Assembly: GCA_003159055.1 (NCBI GenBank)
Contig: PMLH01000293.1
Location: 1 to 6,017, forward strand
DNA length: 6,017 nucleotides
Direction: 5' to 3'
Origin: Myxococcales bacterium
Lineage (GTDB): Bacteria > Myxococcota > Polyangia > Fen-1088
The notes under the pieces: generated by a model
What the model was told of the DNA's origin: nothing
Seen by the model: only the letters and a program-made list of their open reading frames with translations
The model's database searches: none
Made by a program: the position numbers and the translations under genes
Part shown: piece after piece, positions 1 to 6,017 of the stretch
Numbering within the stretch: position 1 is the stretch's first letter
How the letters are laid out: each line of letters opens with the position of its first letter

Positions 1-36
1 GATTTGCTGCGACGGATGCACGGCTACCGATTGTAG
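1..36 (+). CDS. Possible C-terminal tail of an upstream gene (partial)
   Basis: Frame 1 is open from the window edge and reads DLLRRMHGYRL, then stops at TAG (34-36). A short basic tail ending here, followed by a structured non-coding stretch and then a new gene with its own ribosome binding site, is what the end of a co-directional gene looks like. Eleven codons are too few to name a family or to prove coding, and frame 2 is also open here by chance. Treat this as a suggestion only. Confidence 0.3.
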   Translation, partial: DLLRRMHGYRL

Positions 37-49
37 ACCACCCGCGACA

Positions 50-71
50 GCGGCGCGCGATTCCCCGCCGC
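50..71. repeat. Inverted repeat, 6 bp stem with 10-base loop
   Basis: GCGGCG (50-55) pairs perfectly with CGCCGC (66-71) around a 10-base loop. It lies just after the possible stop codon of the upstream gene at 34-36. No run of T follows, so it is not a classical intrinsic terminator. In GC-rich DNA a 6 bp GC-only stem can occur by chance. It is listed because it is the first of three hairpins in this gap. Confidence 0.35.
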
Positions 72-95
72 CACTCATCGGATCGGGTGGGGAGC

Positions 96-114
96 CGCCG
101 AGCTTTGCTCGGCG
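96..114. repeat. Perfect 8 bp hairpin with TTT loop
   Basis: CGCCGAGC (96-103) and GCTCGGCG (107-114) are exact reverse complements separated by TTT. The very short loop and GC-rich stem predict a stable hairpin in RNA from either strand. No T-tract follows on either strand. It could act as a U-tract-less terminator or an RNA 3'-end stabiliser for the upstream gene, or be half of a repeated palindromic element together with 134-158. Confidence 0.6.
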
Positions 115-133
115 CGTACCACCGCGGGAAGGC

Positions 134-158
134 ATGGAAACCCTCCCAGGGTTTCCAT
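134..158. repeat. Perfect 11 bp hairpin with CCC loop
   Basis: ATGGAAACCCT (134-144) and AGGGTTTCCAT (148-158) are exact reverse complements separated by CCC (145-147). An uninterrupted 11 bp arm is well beyond chance for a gap of this size. It is followed by ATCAACG rather than a T-tract, so it is not a textbook terminator on the + strand; on the - strand it would be followed by GCCTTCC, also without a T-tract. It sits about 15 bases upstream of a candidate -35 box. It could be a protein-binding operator, a terminator of the upstream gene or an extragenic palindrome. Confidence 0.7.
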
Positions 159-172
159 ATCAACGCCCGTTG

Positions 173-201
173 TTGACTGGCGCACGCAGTCGTCAGAAGA
201 T
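173..201 (+). promoter_or_regulatory. Candidate sigma70-type promoter for the exported protein gene
   Basis: TTGACT (173-178) matches five of six bases of the -35 consensus. It is spaced 17 bases from GAAGAT (196-201), which matches TATAAT at only three positions, including the key second A and last T. Transcription would begin near 208, giving a leader of roughly 40 bases with the ribosome binding site at its end. The -10 box is weak and GC-rich bacteria often depart from this consensus, so this is a modest call. Confidence 0.3.
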
Positions 202-232
202 GGCGCTTTGGAACACTGACCGTCCACTTGGT

Positions 233-240
233 GGAAGGAG
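233..240 (+). promoter_or_regulatory. Strong ribosome binding site (GGAAGGAG) for the ATG at 247
   Basis: GGAAGGAG is close to the anti-Shine-Dalgarno complement and lies six bases before the ATG at 247, which fixes that start. The first bases of the site also form the right arm of a small hairpin: TCCAC (223-227) pairs with GTGGA (231-235) around TTG. The hairpin could slightly mask the site, but with five base pairs the effect is probably small. Confidence 0.75.
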
Positions 241-246
241 ACGACG

Positions 247-774
247 ATGCAAACGCTGCTGTTTGGATTGGCCCTGTTGGTTGCCGCCCATGGTCCGGAG
301 CTTGCCAAGAACGATTCGGCGTCCGCGAAGAAATCCAAGAAGTCGTCCGCCCCGGTCGCTGACCCGAACGAAGTCGTCGGAAAATCCCACGGAGGCAAGG
401 TCTGGATCGTCACCGGAGCTCCGCCCAGCGTCGAGGGCGAGGATCTGAGCAAATGGCTCACAAGCCATCCCTCGGCGACCGAGGTCACCAAGAAGCCGAA
501 CGAGGACCGTTGGCCGATCACCTTCATTGCCGTGTTCAAGAAGGCGCCCGCCAAAGGACCGATCACGGTCGAGTTCGTCGACAAGAAAGAACCAGGAACG
601 CTGGTCGACCAATTCTCACCGCCGACCGTGGCCGAGTCGGTCGTGTTCCAGGAACCCTACGACCTCGACACCAACAACGGTTTCAACAAGGGCCACACGT
701 ATATCATCAAGGTGGGCCAGCTCATCAAGAACAGGTTCGTCTCGTACGCTTCGGCCGAAGTCAGCCTGAAATAG
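247..774 (+). CDS. Predicted exported protein of unknown function, 175 aa
   Basis: I do not recognise the family. Residues 4-15 form a hydrophobic stretch (LLFGLALLVAAH) resembling a short Sec signal peptide, although no basic residue follows the initial Met. A likely cleavage lies near residues 14-20. Residues 21-37 are a lysine/serine/alanine-rich, probably disordered linker (KNDSASAKKSKKSS). Residues about 44-175 look like one small beta-rich domain with alternating hydrophobic strands, such as KVWIVTG (51-57), WPITFIAVFKKA (89-100), ITVEFVD (106-112), HTYIIKVG (150-157) and SAEVSLK (169-175). This suggests an immunoglobulin-like or similar sandwich fold. The protein has no cysteine, so it is neither a lipoprotein nor disulfide-bonded. 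The start is supported by the strong ribosome binding site at 233-240. A candidate terminator at 861-890 follows, so it is probably transcribed alone. Exported location and a structural or binding role are inferences; no catalytic motif is visible. Confidence 0.8.
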   Translation: MQTLLFGLALLVAAHGPELAKNDSASAKKSKKSSAPVADPNEVVGKSHGGKVWIVTGAPPSVEGEDLSKWLTSHPSATEVTKKPNEDRWPITFIAVFKKAPAKGPITVEFVDKKEPGTLVDQFSPPTVAESVVFQEPYDLDTNNGFNKGHTYIIKVGQLIKNRFVSYASAEVSLK

Positions 775-860
775 TCGCCGAGCACGGCGGAAGAACGGTC
801 AACGGCGCCCACCACTGCAAGTCGCAACCAACGCAGCCGGCGTGGTAAGTTGCCCTGCTC

Positions 861-890
861 GCCCGTGCCCAGTGCGCGGGCAGTGATTTT
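861..890 (+). terminator. Candidate intrinsic terminator after the exported protein gene
   Basis: GCCCGTGC (861-868) pairs with GCGCGGGC (874-881), giving eight pairs including one G-T wobble, around the five-base loop CCAGT. Five bases later comes TTTT (887-890). The stem is stable but the T-tract is short and displaced, so termination may be partial. It lies 87 bases after the stop of the 175-residue protein and only 20 bases before the TTG of the methyltransferase, so it could instead act on the leader of that gene. Confidence 0.45.
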
Positions 891-901
891 CGGACGCCGC
901 C

Positions 902-2281
902 TTGACCCCTTCCGCACCCAGCAGCACACGCCCTCGCCCGGGCGATGAACTCATCGTAACCGTCGACCGCCTGACCTACGGCGGACACGGAATTGCTCGA
1001 GCCCAGGGTCTTGCGGTTTTCGTGAACGGGGCGGCCCCACGGGAAACCGTGCGAACGAAAGTCCGTCGCGTGTTTCGCCGCCACGTCGAGGCCGACGTGC
1101 TCGCCATCGAGCAGGCGTCGCCCGACCGGGTCGAGCCACGCTGTGAGCATGTTCGCCAAGGCTGCGGCGGATGCGCGTGGCAGCACGTCGCCTATTCCGC
1201 GCAACTCGCCGCCAAAGAGACCGCAGTCAAAGACAGCCTGGAACGCCTTGGCGGCTTCCGAGATCTGCCCCTGCATCCCATCGTTCCGGCGCCGGCCCCG
1301 TTCTACTACCGGAACAAAATGGAATTCGCCTTTCACCCGGAAGGCACACTCGGACTCCACCCGCGCGAGGCCTGGTACGACATCATTCGCTTGCGTGAGT
1401 GCTTGCTGGAATCGCCAGCTGCGGTGGCCATCGTCAAGGCCACCCAGGCGTTCGTGGAAGAGCAGCGGATTTCGCTCTACCATCCGCGTTCCCGCCAGGG
1501 CCTGCTGCGCGAGCTGTGCATTCGCCACAGCCGAGGCGGCAAGGAAACCTTGCTCGGCATCGTGACCAGCGAAGATGCATTTCCGCAAGGCGAGGCCATG
1601 GCGAAATATCTCGCCAGCCTGGACCCCGGCATCAAGGCGGTGGTACGCGGGGTGCGGTGCACGACCGACGGCGCAGCACCGATTGCTGAAACGTCGGTGC
1701 TCTGGGGCGATGACCACATCACGGAGACCACGGCCGGGCTGGATTTCCGCATTCGCCTCGACACATTTTTTCAGACCAATTCGGTGCAGGCCGAGCGCCT
1801 GGTCGAGATGGTCAAGGGCCTCGCCGGTGACGTGGCCGGGGCGCAAGTCGTCGATGTGTACTGCGGCGTAGGCCTGTTTTCGCTGGCGCTGGCGGCAACC
1901 GGCGCGAGGGTCGTCGGGGTCGAGATCGTCGAATCGGCGGTCGAAGCCGCGCGCGCCAACGCCGAAAAAAACCGAATCACTTCGGCCGAGTTTCGCTCCG
2001 GCGACGCGCGCAAAGTTCTGGCAGACGTGCTGCCGGGCGGGCTTTCCCCCAAGGTTCTGGTGCTGGATCCCCCGCGTGCGGGGGCCGGCGGGAAGGTCAT
2101 GCGGCGAATCGCCCGGGCCACCCCGGAACGAATCGTCTACGTGTCCTGCAACCCCACCACCCTCGCCAGGGACCTTGTCGAGTTGCGCCCCTTCGGCTAC
2201 AAGATGACGGCCGTTTCTCCCATCGATCTTTTTCCCCAGACCTACCACGTCGAGACTGTGGTCGCTTTGGAGCGTACTTGA
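902..2281 (+). CDS. rlmD: 23S rRNA (uracil-C5)-methyltransferase, RlmD/RumA type, 4Fe-4S, 459 aa
   Basis: This enzyme uses S-adenosylmethionine to methylate C5 of a uridine in RNA, most likely 23S rRNA (U1939 in E. coli numbering). Residues about 12-70 form a TRAM RNA-binding domain (GDELIVTVDRLTYGGHGIAR). C81, C88, C91 and C167 match the four 4Fe-4S ligands of the family. The C-terminal Rossmann domain has FFQTN (289-293), the SAM loop D318-VYCGVG, acidic E341, LDPPRAG (388-394), the nucleophile C416 in VSCNPTTLARD and the proton-abstracting base E451 in HVETV. C416 and E451 are 35 residues apart, as are C389 and E424 in RumA. All key residues are intact and the length is normal. The start is TTG at 902: an in-frame TGA at 884-886 bars any earlier start, and the TRAM domain begins about 12 residues in. 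Only a weak GGA (892-894) precedes it. The TRAM domain argues against TrmA and RlmC, which lack it, but exact target specificity cannot be read from sequence. It overlaps the next gene by four bases. Confidence 0.93.
   Translation: MTPSAPSSTRPRPGDELIVTVDRLTYGGHGIARAQGLAVFVNGAAPRETVRTKVRRVFRRHVEADVLAIEQASPDRVEPRCEHVRQGCGGCAWQHVAYSAQLAAKETAVKDSLERLGGFRDLPLHPIVPAPAPFYYRNKMEFAFHPEGTLGLHPREAWYDIIRLRECLLESPAAVAIVKATQAFVEEQRISLYHPRSRQGLLRELCIRHSRGGKETLLGIVTSEDAFPQGEAMAKYLASLDPGIKAVVRGVRCTTDGAAPIAETSVLWGDDHITETTAGLDFRIRLDTFFQTNSVQAERLVEMVKGLAGDVAGAQVVDVYCGVGLFSLALAATGARVVGVEIVESAVEAARANAEKNRITSAEFRSGDARKVLADVLPGGLSPKVLVLDPPRAGAGGKVMRRIARATPERIVYVSCNPTTLARDLVELRPFGYKMTAVSPIDLFPQTYHVETVVALERT
2266..2281 (+). 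promoter_or_regulatory. Ribosome binding site and TTGA stop/start overlap
   Basis: The bases TTGA (2278-2281) contain both the TTG start of the transporter and the TGA stop of the methyltransferase. A GGAG (2269-2272) inside the last codons of the methyltransferase lies five bases before the TTG and is well placed as a ribosome binding site. This is the TTG version of the common ATGA arrangement and predicts translational coupling. The next plausible start, GTG at 2323, has no good ribosome binding site near it. Confidence 0.7.
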
Positions 2282-4806
2282 CCCACAAACCTGCGGTCCC
2301 TGGCCGAAAGACCCGCGCCTTCGTGTCGTGGTCCCTGCGACACGGTCGACTGCTTTGGTGCCTGGCGCTTCTGCTCGTGATTCCGGCCGGACTGCGCACC
2401 GCAAGTTTGTACATGCACCTGCGCAGCGACCTTGAGGAGCTGCTACCGAAGAGCGCGCCCAGCGTGCAGGCCTTGGACGAGCTCCGCGCGCGTGTGCCGG
2501 GCTTGCAGTTTCTCGGCGTCATCGTGGATACCAGCGACGCCGGTCGCATGGCTGCGGGCGAGAGATTCCTCGACGACCTTGCGTCCCGCGTGCGTCAGTA
2601 CCCGGCAGATCTAGTACGACGGGTGCGCGTGGGCTATTCCCAAGAGCGGGACTTCCTCGAACAGCATCTGCCGCTGTATCTCGAAACCGAAGATCTGGAA
2701 ACCATCCGGACGCGTCTCGACGATCGGATGCGCTACGAATACGCGCAAGGCACCGGCATGCTGCTCGACGAAGACGAGAAGCCGCCGAGCGTCGATTTCT
2801 CGGACATCGAGCGCAAGTACGAGGACCGCTACGCTGGCGGCAGCAAGCTGGAGGGTGGCCGTTTTTCCAGTCCGTCGCTGCACATGACGCTGATGCTGGT
2901 CGAAGTCGGCGCTTTCCACACCGGAAATTCGCAAGCGCGCGAGCTGCTCGATCGTGTCCGGAAGGACATTGCGGACTTGGGCGGGCTCGAGCGCTATGCC
3001 AAAGGCATGCGCCTTGGTTTCACCGGCGACGTGCCCATCTCCGTGGAGGAGCTTTCTGCGCTGGTGGTCGACCTGACGTTTTCGAGCGTGCTGGTCGTGT
3101 TGCTGGTGGTCCTAGTGCTGGTGGTCTTCTATCGCTGGCTACGCAGCGTGATAGTGCTCTTCGCACCGCTGATGGTGGGTGCCCTGGTGGCGTTTGCGGT
3201 CGCAAGTCTTCCCCCCTTCGGCATCACCGAGCTCAACTCCAACACCGCATTCCTAGGCTCGATCATCATCGGCAATGGCATCAACTTCGGCATCATCCTG
3301 CTTGCCCGCTACGTGGAGGCACGCCGGGCTGGAACGCCGGTCGAGGAGGCGCTGGCCATCGGGCTGGCCGGCACGCGGATTGGCACGCTGTCCGCCGCGC
3401 TTGCGGCCGCCGTCGCCTACGCGTCGCTGGTCGCGATGCAATTCCGCGGATTCCGTCAATTCGGCATCATCGGTGGCCTCGGCATGGTGGCGTGCTGGGT
3501 GGCCACCTTCGTATTGATGCCGTCGCTGGTGGCGTGGCTCGACGGCGGCAAGCTGATCCGACGCAAAGAGTCCTCCGGCTTCTATCGCCCCATGTCGGCG
3601 TTGGCCAATCTCGTGGCAGCGCGCCCCGGCCTGTTCCTAGCCATAGCGATCGGCATCACGGTGATAGCGCTAGCGGAAGCGCGCGGGTTCGGGTCGGGGC
3701 AGCTCGAATACGACCTGTCGCGACTGCGCCGGGCCGATACCTGGGTGTCGGGAGAGGGCTACTGGGGCAAGCGCATGGACACGCTGCTGGGGCGCTACGT
3801 GACCCCGACCGTAATTCTGGCAGACGATCCCGCGCAGGCACGTGCGATCGCCGTAGGATTGCAGAAGGCGACGAAGGTGCCTCCGCTCGCAGACATGGTC
3901 GCGCAGATCCAAACCAGCGACGACGTCTTGCCGCGAGACCAAGACAAGAAACTGCAAATCGTTGCCGGTATCCGTCGCAAGCTCACGCCCCGCATCCGCG
4001 CGGAGCTCAGCCAGGATTGGCAGAAGCGGATCGACCGGACCCTTGGCGATGAGAGACTGCGTCCCCTGGTCGCGAGCGACCTACCCGACGGCTTGTGGGC
4101 CGGGCTGAAGGAAATTGACGGCACCGTCGGGCGCGTGGTCCTGGTCTACCCCCGCCCCTCGGAGGCGCTCTGGCACGGTCCCGAGGTCGCCAATTTCGTC
4201 GGGGCTATCCGCGGCGTGGTCGAATCGGTGCCCGGCCCAAGCGGCAGGCCGGCACGCGTCGCCGGTGGGCCACCGCTCACGGCCGACATTCTGCAATCCA
4301 TGAGCAAGGATGGTCCGCTCGCCTCGGTGCTCGCCTTGTTGGGCGTCATCGTCACCGTGCTCGTGCTGTTCCGCTTGAGCATCGCCACGCCGTTCGTGAT
4401 TGGCTCACTGGTGATAGGTGTGCTCTGGATGCTGGCGACCACCATCGCGTTCGGGGTGAAGATCAACTTCATCAACCTCATCGCGTTCCCCATCACCTTC
4501 GGCATCGGCGTCGACTACGCGGTCAACGTGATGGGCCGCTACCTTCAGGACGGCCGCAACGACGTCGCAGCCGCGATTCGTGCCACAGGTGGCGCGGTCG
4601 GGCTGTGCTCGCTGACCACCATCATCGGCTATTCCTCGCTGCTGGTCGCGCAGAACCGAGGCCTGTTCCTCTTCGGTCTCGTGGCCGTGCTGGGCGAAGT
4701 CACGTGTTTGACCACAGCGGTGGTCATGATGCCTGCAGCCCTGCTGGTCTACCAGAAGCGCCGCGATCGGCGGCGAACCGACGCCTTGCCCGAGAGCAAC
4801 TCTTAG
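2278..4806 (+). CDS. MMPL/RND superfamily transporter, 842 aa
   Basis: This is an inner-membrane exporter of the RND superfamily, nearest in layout to MMPL/HpnN-type proteins that move lipids or other hydrophobic molecules using the proton gradient. The layout is two matching halves. Transmembrane helix 1 lies near 25-44, a periplasmic domain at about 45-260, and helices 2-6 near 261-285, 289-310, 325-343, 368-388 and 396-420. Helix 7 lies near 451-468, a second periplasmic domain at about 469-679, and helices 8-12 near 680-700, 703-724, 733-751, 773-790 and 798-825. The C-terminal tail is basic and cytoplasmic (QKRRDRRR). Equivalent motifs in helices 4 and 10 are GNGINFGIILLARY (332-345) and GIGVDYAVNVMGRY (742-755). 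Each is followed by a helix with G, T and S residues typical of the family. The proton-relay Asp-Tyr is present only in the second half (D746, Y747); the first half has N336 and F337. The sequence does not show the substrate. The gene is coupled to the methyltransferase by a TTGA overlap. Confidence 0.9.
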   Translation: MTHKPAVPGRKTRAFVSWSLRHGRLLWCLALLLVIPAGLRTASLYMHLRSDLEELLPKSAPSVQALDELRARVPGLQFLGVIVDTSDAGRMAAGERFLDDLASRVRQYPADLVRRVRVGYSQERDFLEQHLPLYLETEDLETIRTRLDDRMRYEYAQGTGMLLDEDEKPPSVDFSDIERKYEDRYAGGSKLEGGRFSSPSLHMTLMLVEVGAFHTGNSQARELLDRVRKDIADLGGLERYAKGMRLGFTGDVPISVEELSALVVDLTFSSVLVVLLVVLVLVVFYRWLRSVIVLFAPLMVGALVAFAVASLPPFGITELNSNTAFLGSIIIGNGINFGIILLARYVEARRAGTPVEEALAIGLAGTRIGTLSAALAAAVAYASLVAMQFRGFRQFGIIGGLGMVACWVATFVLMPSLVAWLDGGKLIRRKESSGFYRPMSALANLVAARPGLFLAIAIGITVIALAEARGFGSGQLEYDLSRLRRADTWVSGEGYWGKRMDTLLGRYVTPTVILADDPAQARAIAVGLQKATKVPPLADMVAQIQTSDDVLPRDQDKKLQIVAGIRRKLTPRIRAELSQDWQKRIDRTLGDERLRPLVASDLPDGLWAGLKEIDGTVGRVVLVYPRPSEALWHGPEVANFVGAIRGVVESVPGPSGRPARVAGGPPLTADILQSMSKDGPLASVLALLGVIVTVLVLFRLSIATPFVIGSLVIGVLWMLATTIAFGVKINFINLIAFPITFGIGVDYAVNVMGRYLQDGRNDVAAAIRATGGAVGLCSLTTIIGYSSLLVAQNRGLFLFGLVAVLGEVTCLTTAVVMMPAALLVYQKRRDRRRTDALPESNS

Positions 4807-4827
4807 CCGCAAAATCCGGTCGGCTAA
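4803..4827. repeat. 7 bp inverted repeat spanning the transporter stop codon
   Basis: TTAGCCG (4803-4809) and CGGCTAA (4821-4827) are exact reverse complements around an 11-base loop, and the left arm includes the TAG stop of the transporter. No T-tract follows (TCGGCATTCC), so a standard intrinsic terminator is not supported. It could be a weak or factor-assisted terminator or an mRNA 3'-end structure between the transporter and pgm. A chance match is also possible at this length. Confidence 0.35.
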
Positions 4828-4870
4828 TCGGCATTCCCTCTTGGCCAGGTTCGTGTAAACCTTCCCTACC

Positions 4871-4876
4871 AAGGAG
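4871..4876 (+). promoter_or_regulatory. Ribosome binding site (AAGGAG) for pgm
   Basis: AAGGAG lies five bases before the ATG at 4882 and settles the start of pgm. The 75-base gap before the gene contains no convincing -35/-10 pair, so pgm could be transcribed with the transporter or from a promoter of another sigma class. Confidence 0.8.
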
Positions 4877-4881
4877 AGACG

Positions 4882-6017
4882 ATGCCGCACGAAAATGCCG
4901 GGAAGCCCGCCCCTGCCTCGATCTTGATCGACGTCGAAAAGCTGGTCGACGCGTACTTCACGAAGCAGCCGGACATCGAAGACACCGAGCAACTCGTGAG
5001 CTTCGGGACCAGCGGGCATCGCGGCTCGTCGCAAAGCGGGTCGTTCAACGAGGCACACATCCTCGCGGTCAGCCAGGCCATCTGCGACTATCGCAAGCAG
5101 GAAGGCATCACCGGACCGCTCTTCCTCGGCAAAGACACGCACGCCCTGTCGAGGCCCGCCGAGCGCACGGCCCTGGAGGTCCTGGCCGCCAACGGCGTAA
5201 CTACGTCCATGCAGCGGGATGACGGCTATACGCCGACACCGGCGATCTCTCGGGCCATCCTGACTGCCAACCGCGGCAAGCGAACCGGACTGGCCGACGG
5301 TATCGTGGTCACGCCTTCGCACAATCCCCCCGCCGACGGCGGCTTCAAATACAATCCGCCCAACGGTGGCCCCGCGGATACCAACGTCACCGCCTGGATT
5401 CAGGACCGCGCCAATCAGCTGTTGCGCCAAGGCAACCGCGGCGTCAGGCGTGTGACGTACCAAGCGGCGCTTGCCGCGTCGACCACCCACCGCGACGACT
5501 TCGTCGGACCCTACGTCGAGGATCTGGCCAACGTGGTCGACGTCAACCTGATCCGCGAGTTCAACATCAAGTGCGGGGCGGATCCGCTGGGTGGCGCATC
5601 GCTGGCCTACTGGCAGGCGATCACCGATCGCTGGAAGCTGAACCTGGAAGTCGTCAACACCTCCATCGATCCGCGCTTCGCTTTCATGACCGTGGACCAC
5701 GATGGCAAGATCCGGATGGACTGCTCTAGCCCCTACGCCATGGCGAAGCTGGTCGGGCTGCGCGGAAGCTACCAAGTCGCCTTCGGCAACGATCCCGACT
5801 CGGACCGCCACGGGATCGTCGTCCCCGGCGCGGGCCTGCTGAACCCGAACCACTATCTGGCGGTGGCCATCCGCTACCTTTTCAACCATCGCCCGCGGTG
5901 GTCCAAGCGGGCTTCCATTGGAAAAACCCTGGTTTCCAGCGCCATCATCGACCGCGTCGCGGGCGAGCTGGGTCGAGATCTGCGCGAGGTTCCGGTGGGC
6001 TTCAAGTGGTTCGTCGA
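4882..6017 (+). CDS. pgm: Phosphoglucomutase, alpha-D-glucose phosphate-specific (3' end outside window)
   Basis: Pgm interconverts glucose 1-phosphate and glucose 6-phosphate in the cytoplasm, linking glycolysis to UDP-glucose, glycogen and envelope polysaccharide synthesis. The 378 complete codons here align by eye with the E. coli Pgm type from the first residues (AGKPA against AGQPA). They cover about 70 percent of its 546 residues; the gene runs off the window end. Visible motifs are the N-terminal phosphate-binding FGTSGHRGS (41-49), SFNEAHILA (54-62), GKDTHALS (83-90), and the catalytic phosphoserine loop TPSHNPP (144-150) with S146. They continue with [15 protein letters not shown] (156-170), the metal-binding DPDSDRHG (304-311) with D304, D306 and D308, [11 protein letters not shown] (320-330), [13 protein letters not shown] (347-359) and the sugar-binding region start VPVGFKWFV (370-378). 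The C-terminal phosphate-binding domain is not in the window. Start ATG 4882 is supported by the AAGGAG at 4871 and by the family's N-terminus. No defect is visible. Identification is firm. Confidence 0.97.
   Translation, partial: MPHENAGKPAPASILIDVEKLVDAYFTKQPDIEDTEQLVSFGTSGHRGSSQSGSFNEAHILAVSQAICDYRKQEGITGPLFLGKDTHALSRPAERTALEVLAANGVTTSMQRDDGYTPTPAISRAILTANRGKRTGLADGIVVTPSHNPPADGGFKYNPPNGGPADTNVTAWIQDRANQLLRQGNRGVRRVTYQAALAASTTHRDDFVGPYVEDLANVVDVNLIREFNIKCGADPLGGASLAYWQAITDRWKLNLEVVNTSIDPRFAFMTVDHDGKIRMDCSSPYAMAKLVGLRGSYQVAFGNDPDSDRHGIVVPGAGLLNPNHYLAVAIRYLFNHRPRWSKRASIGKTLVSSAIIDRVAGELGRDLREVPVGFKWFV

Noticed and set aside
37..78. tRNA-like 3' end (GATTCCCCGCCGCCACTCA)
   Set aside because: It resembles the end of a T-arm and acceptor stem, but the loop lacks a TTC start, no matching 5' acceptor strand or anticodon arm lies upstream, and a stop-like boundary occurs at 34-36.
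201..216. Sigma54-like promoter beginning TGGCGC
   Set aside because: The GG of a -24 element is present, but the bases at the -12 position read AACA instead of TTGC, so the required second element is missing.
75..612. Two overlapping antisense open frames opposite the start of the exported protein gene
   Set aside because: The + strand gene has a strong ribosome binding site, a plausible signal peptide and a regular beta-strand pattern. The antisense frames show none of these and no good start signal.
2069..2084. Perfect 7 bp hairpin CCCCCGC/GCGGGGG inside the methyltransferase
   Set aside because: These bases encode the conserved catalytic-domain motif DPPRAGA, so Pro, Arg and Gly codons in GC-rich usage explain the palindrome.
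761..2404. Long antisense open frame of 547 codons opposite the methyltransferase
   Set aside because: It is the reverse-strand shadow of a firmly identified gene in GC-rich DNA. Its translation is Arg/Gly/Asp-rich with no recognisable domain, and it crosses intergenic DNA and the neighbouring gene without respecting boundaries.
4841..4860. Possible promoter TTGGCC ... TGTAAA before pgm
   Set aside because: TGTAAA is a fair -10 match, but the TTGGCC lies only seven bases upstream of it and nothing resembling a -35 box is at the right distance.
4405..5889. Long antisense open frame of 494 codons opposite the transporter end and pgm
   Set aside because: It runs opposite strongly conserved pgm codons and the transporter, spans the gap between them and has low-complexity, charge-rich translation. 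It is a composition effect of GC-rich third positions on the other strand.
5920..5937. GGAAAAACC/GGTTTCC near-palindrome in pgm resembling the hairpin at 134-158
   Set aside because: It encodes the conserved GKTLVSS segment of Pgm and pairs only with a bulge. The similarity to the intergenic hairpin is short and probably accidental.

Overview
This 6 kb window is GC-rich chromosomal DNA with codons rich in G or C at the third position. All the genes I can support run on the + strand. The gene set is a secreted beta-rich protein with a lysine/serine linker, a TRAM-containing m5U methyltransferase, a large MMPL/RND exporter and an E. coli-type phosphoglucomutase. Together with two TTG starts, this suits a GC-rich proteobacterium-like organism, possibly of the Myxococcota/deltaproteobacterial type. 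That placement is an inference from overall character, not from a marker gene. I see no IS, phage, CRISPR, tRNA or rRNA.

Layout. Bases 1-36 may hold the last codons of an upstream + strand gene. Bases 37-246 are intergenic and unusually structured, with three perfect hairpins (50-71, 96-114, 134-158), then a possible sigma70-type promoter and a strong ribosome binding site. A 175-residue exported protein of unknown function follows (247-774). A hairpin followed by four T's (861-890) is a reasonable intrinsic terminator. Next come a TTG-started 4Fe-4S RNA m5U methyltransferase (RlmD/RumA type, 902-2281) and, overlapping its stop codon by four bases, a TTG-started 842-residue MMPL/RND transporter (2278-4806). 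After a 75 bp gap with a good ribosome binding site, the alpha-D-glucose phosphate-specific phosphoglucomutase (pgm) begins at 4882 and runs off the window end.

How the genes relate. The methyltransferase and the transporter are almost certainly co-transcribed and probably translationally coupled. Their known roles (rRNA modification, and export of lipids or hydrophobic molecules) have no obvious link, so the pairing may be positional only. Phosphoglucomutase joins glycolysis to UDP-glucose, glycogen and cell-envelope sugar synthesis. A loose cell-envelope theme with the transporter is possible but not shown.

The genes are mostly ordinary housekeeping types. The points most worth a second look are the hairpin cluster at 50-158, the asymmetric proton-relay residues in the two halves of the transporter (N336 against D746), and the unidentified exported protein. 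I do not see convincing evidence of a new biological system here.
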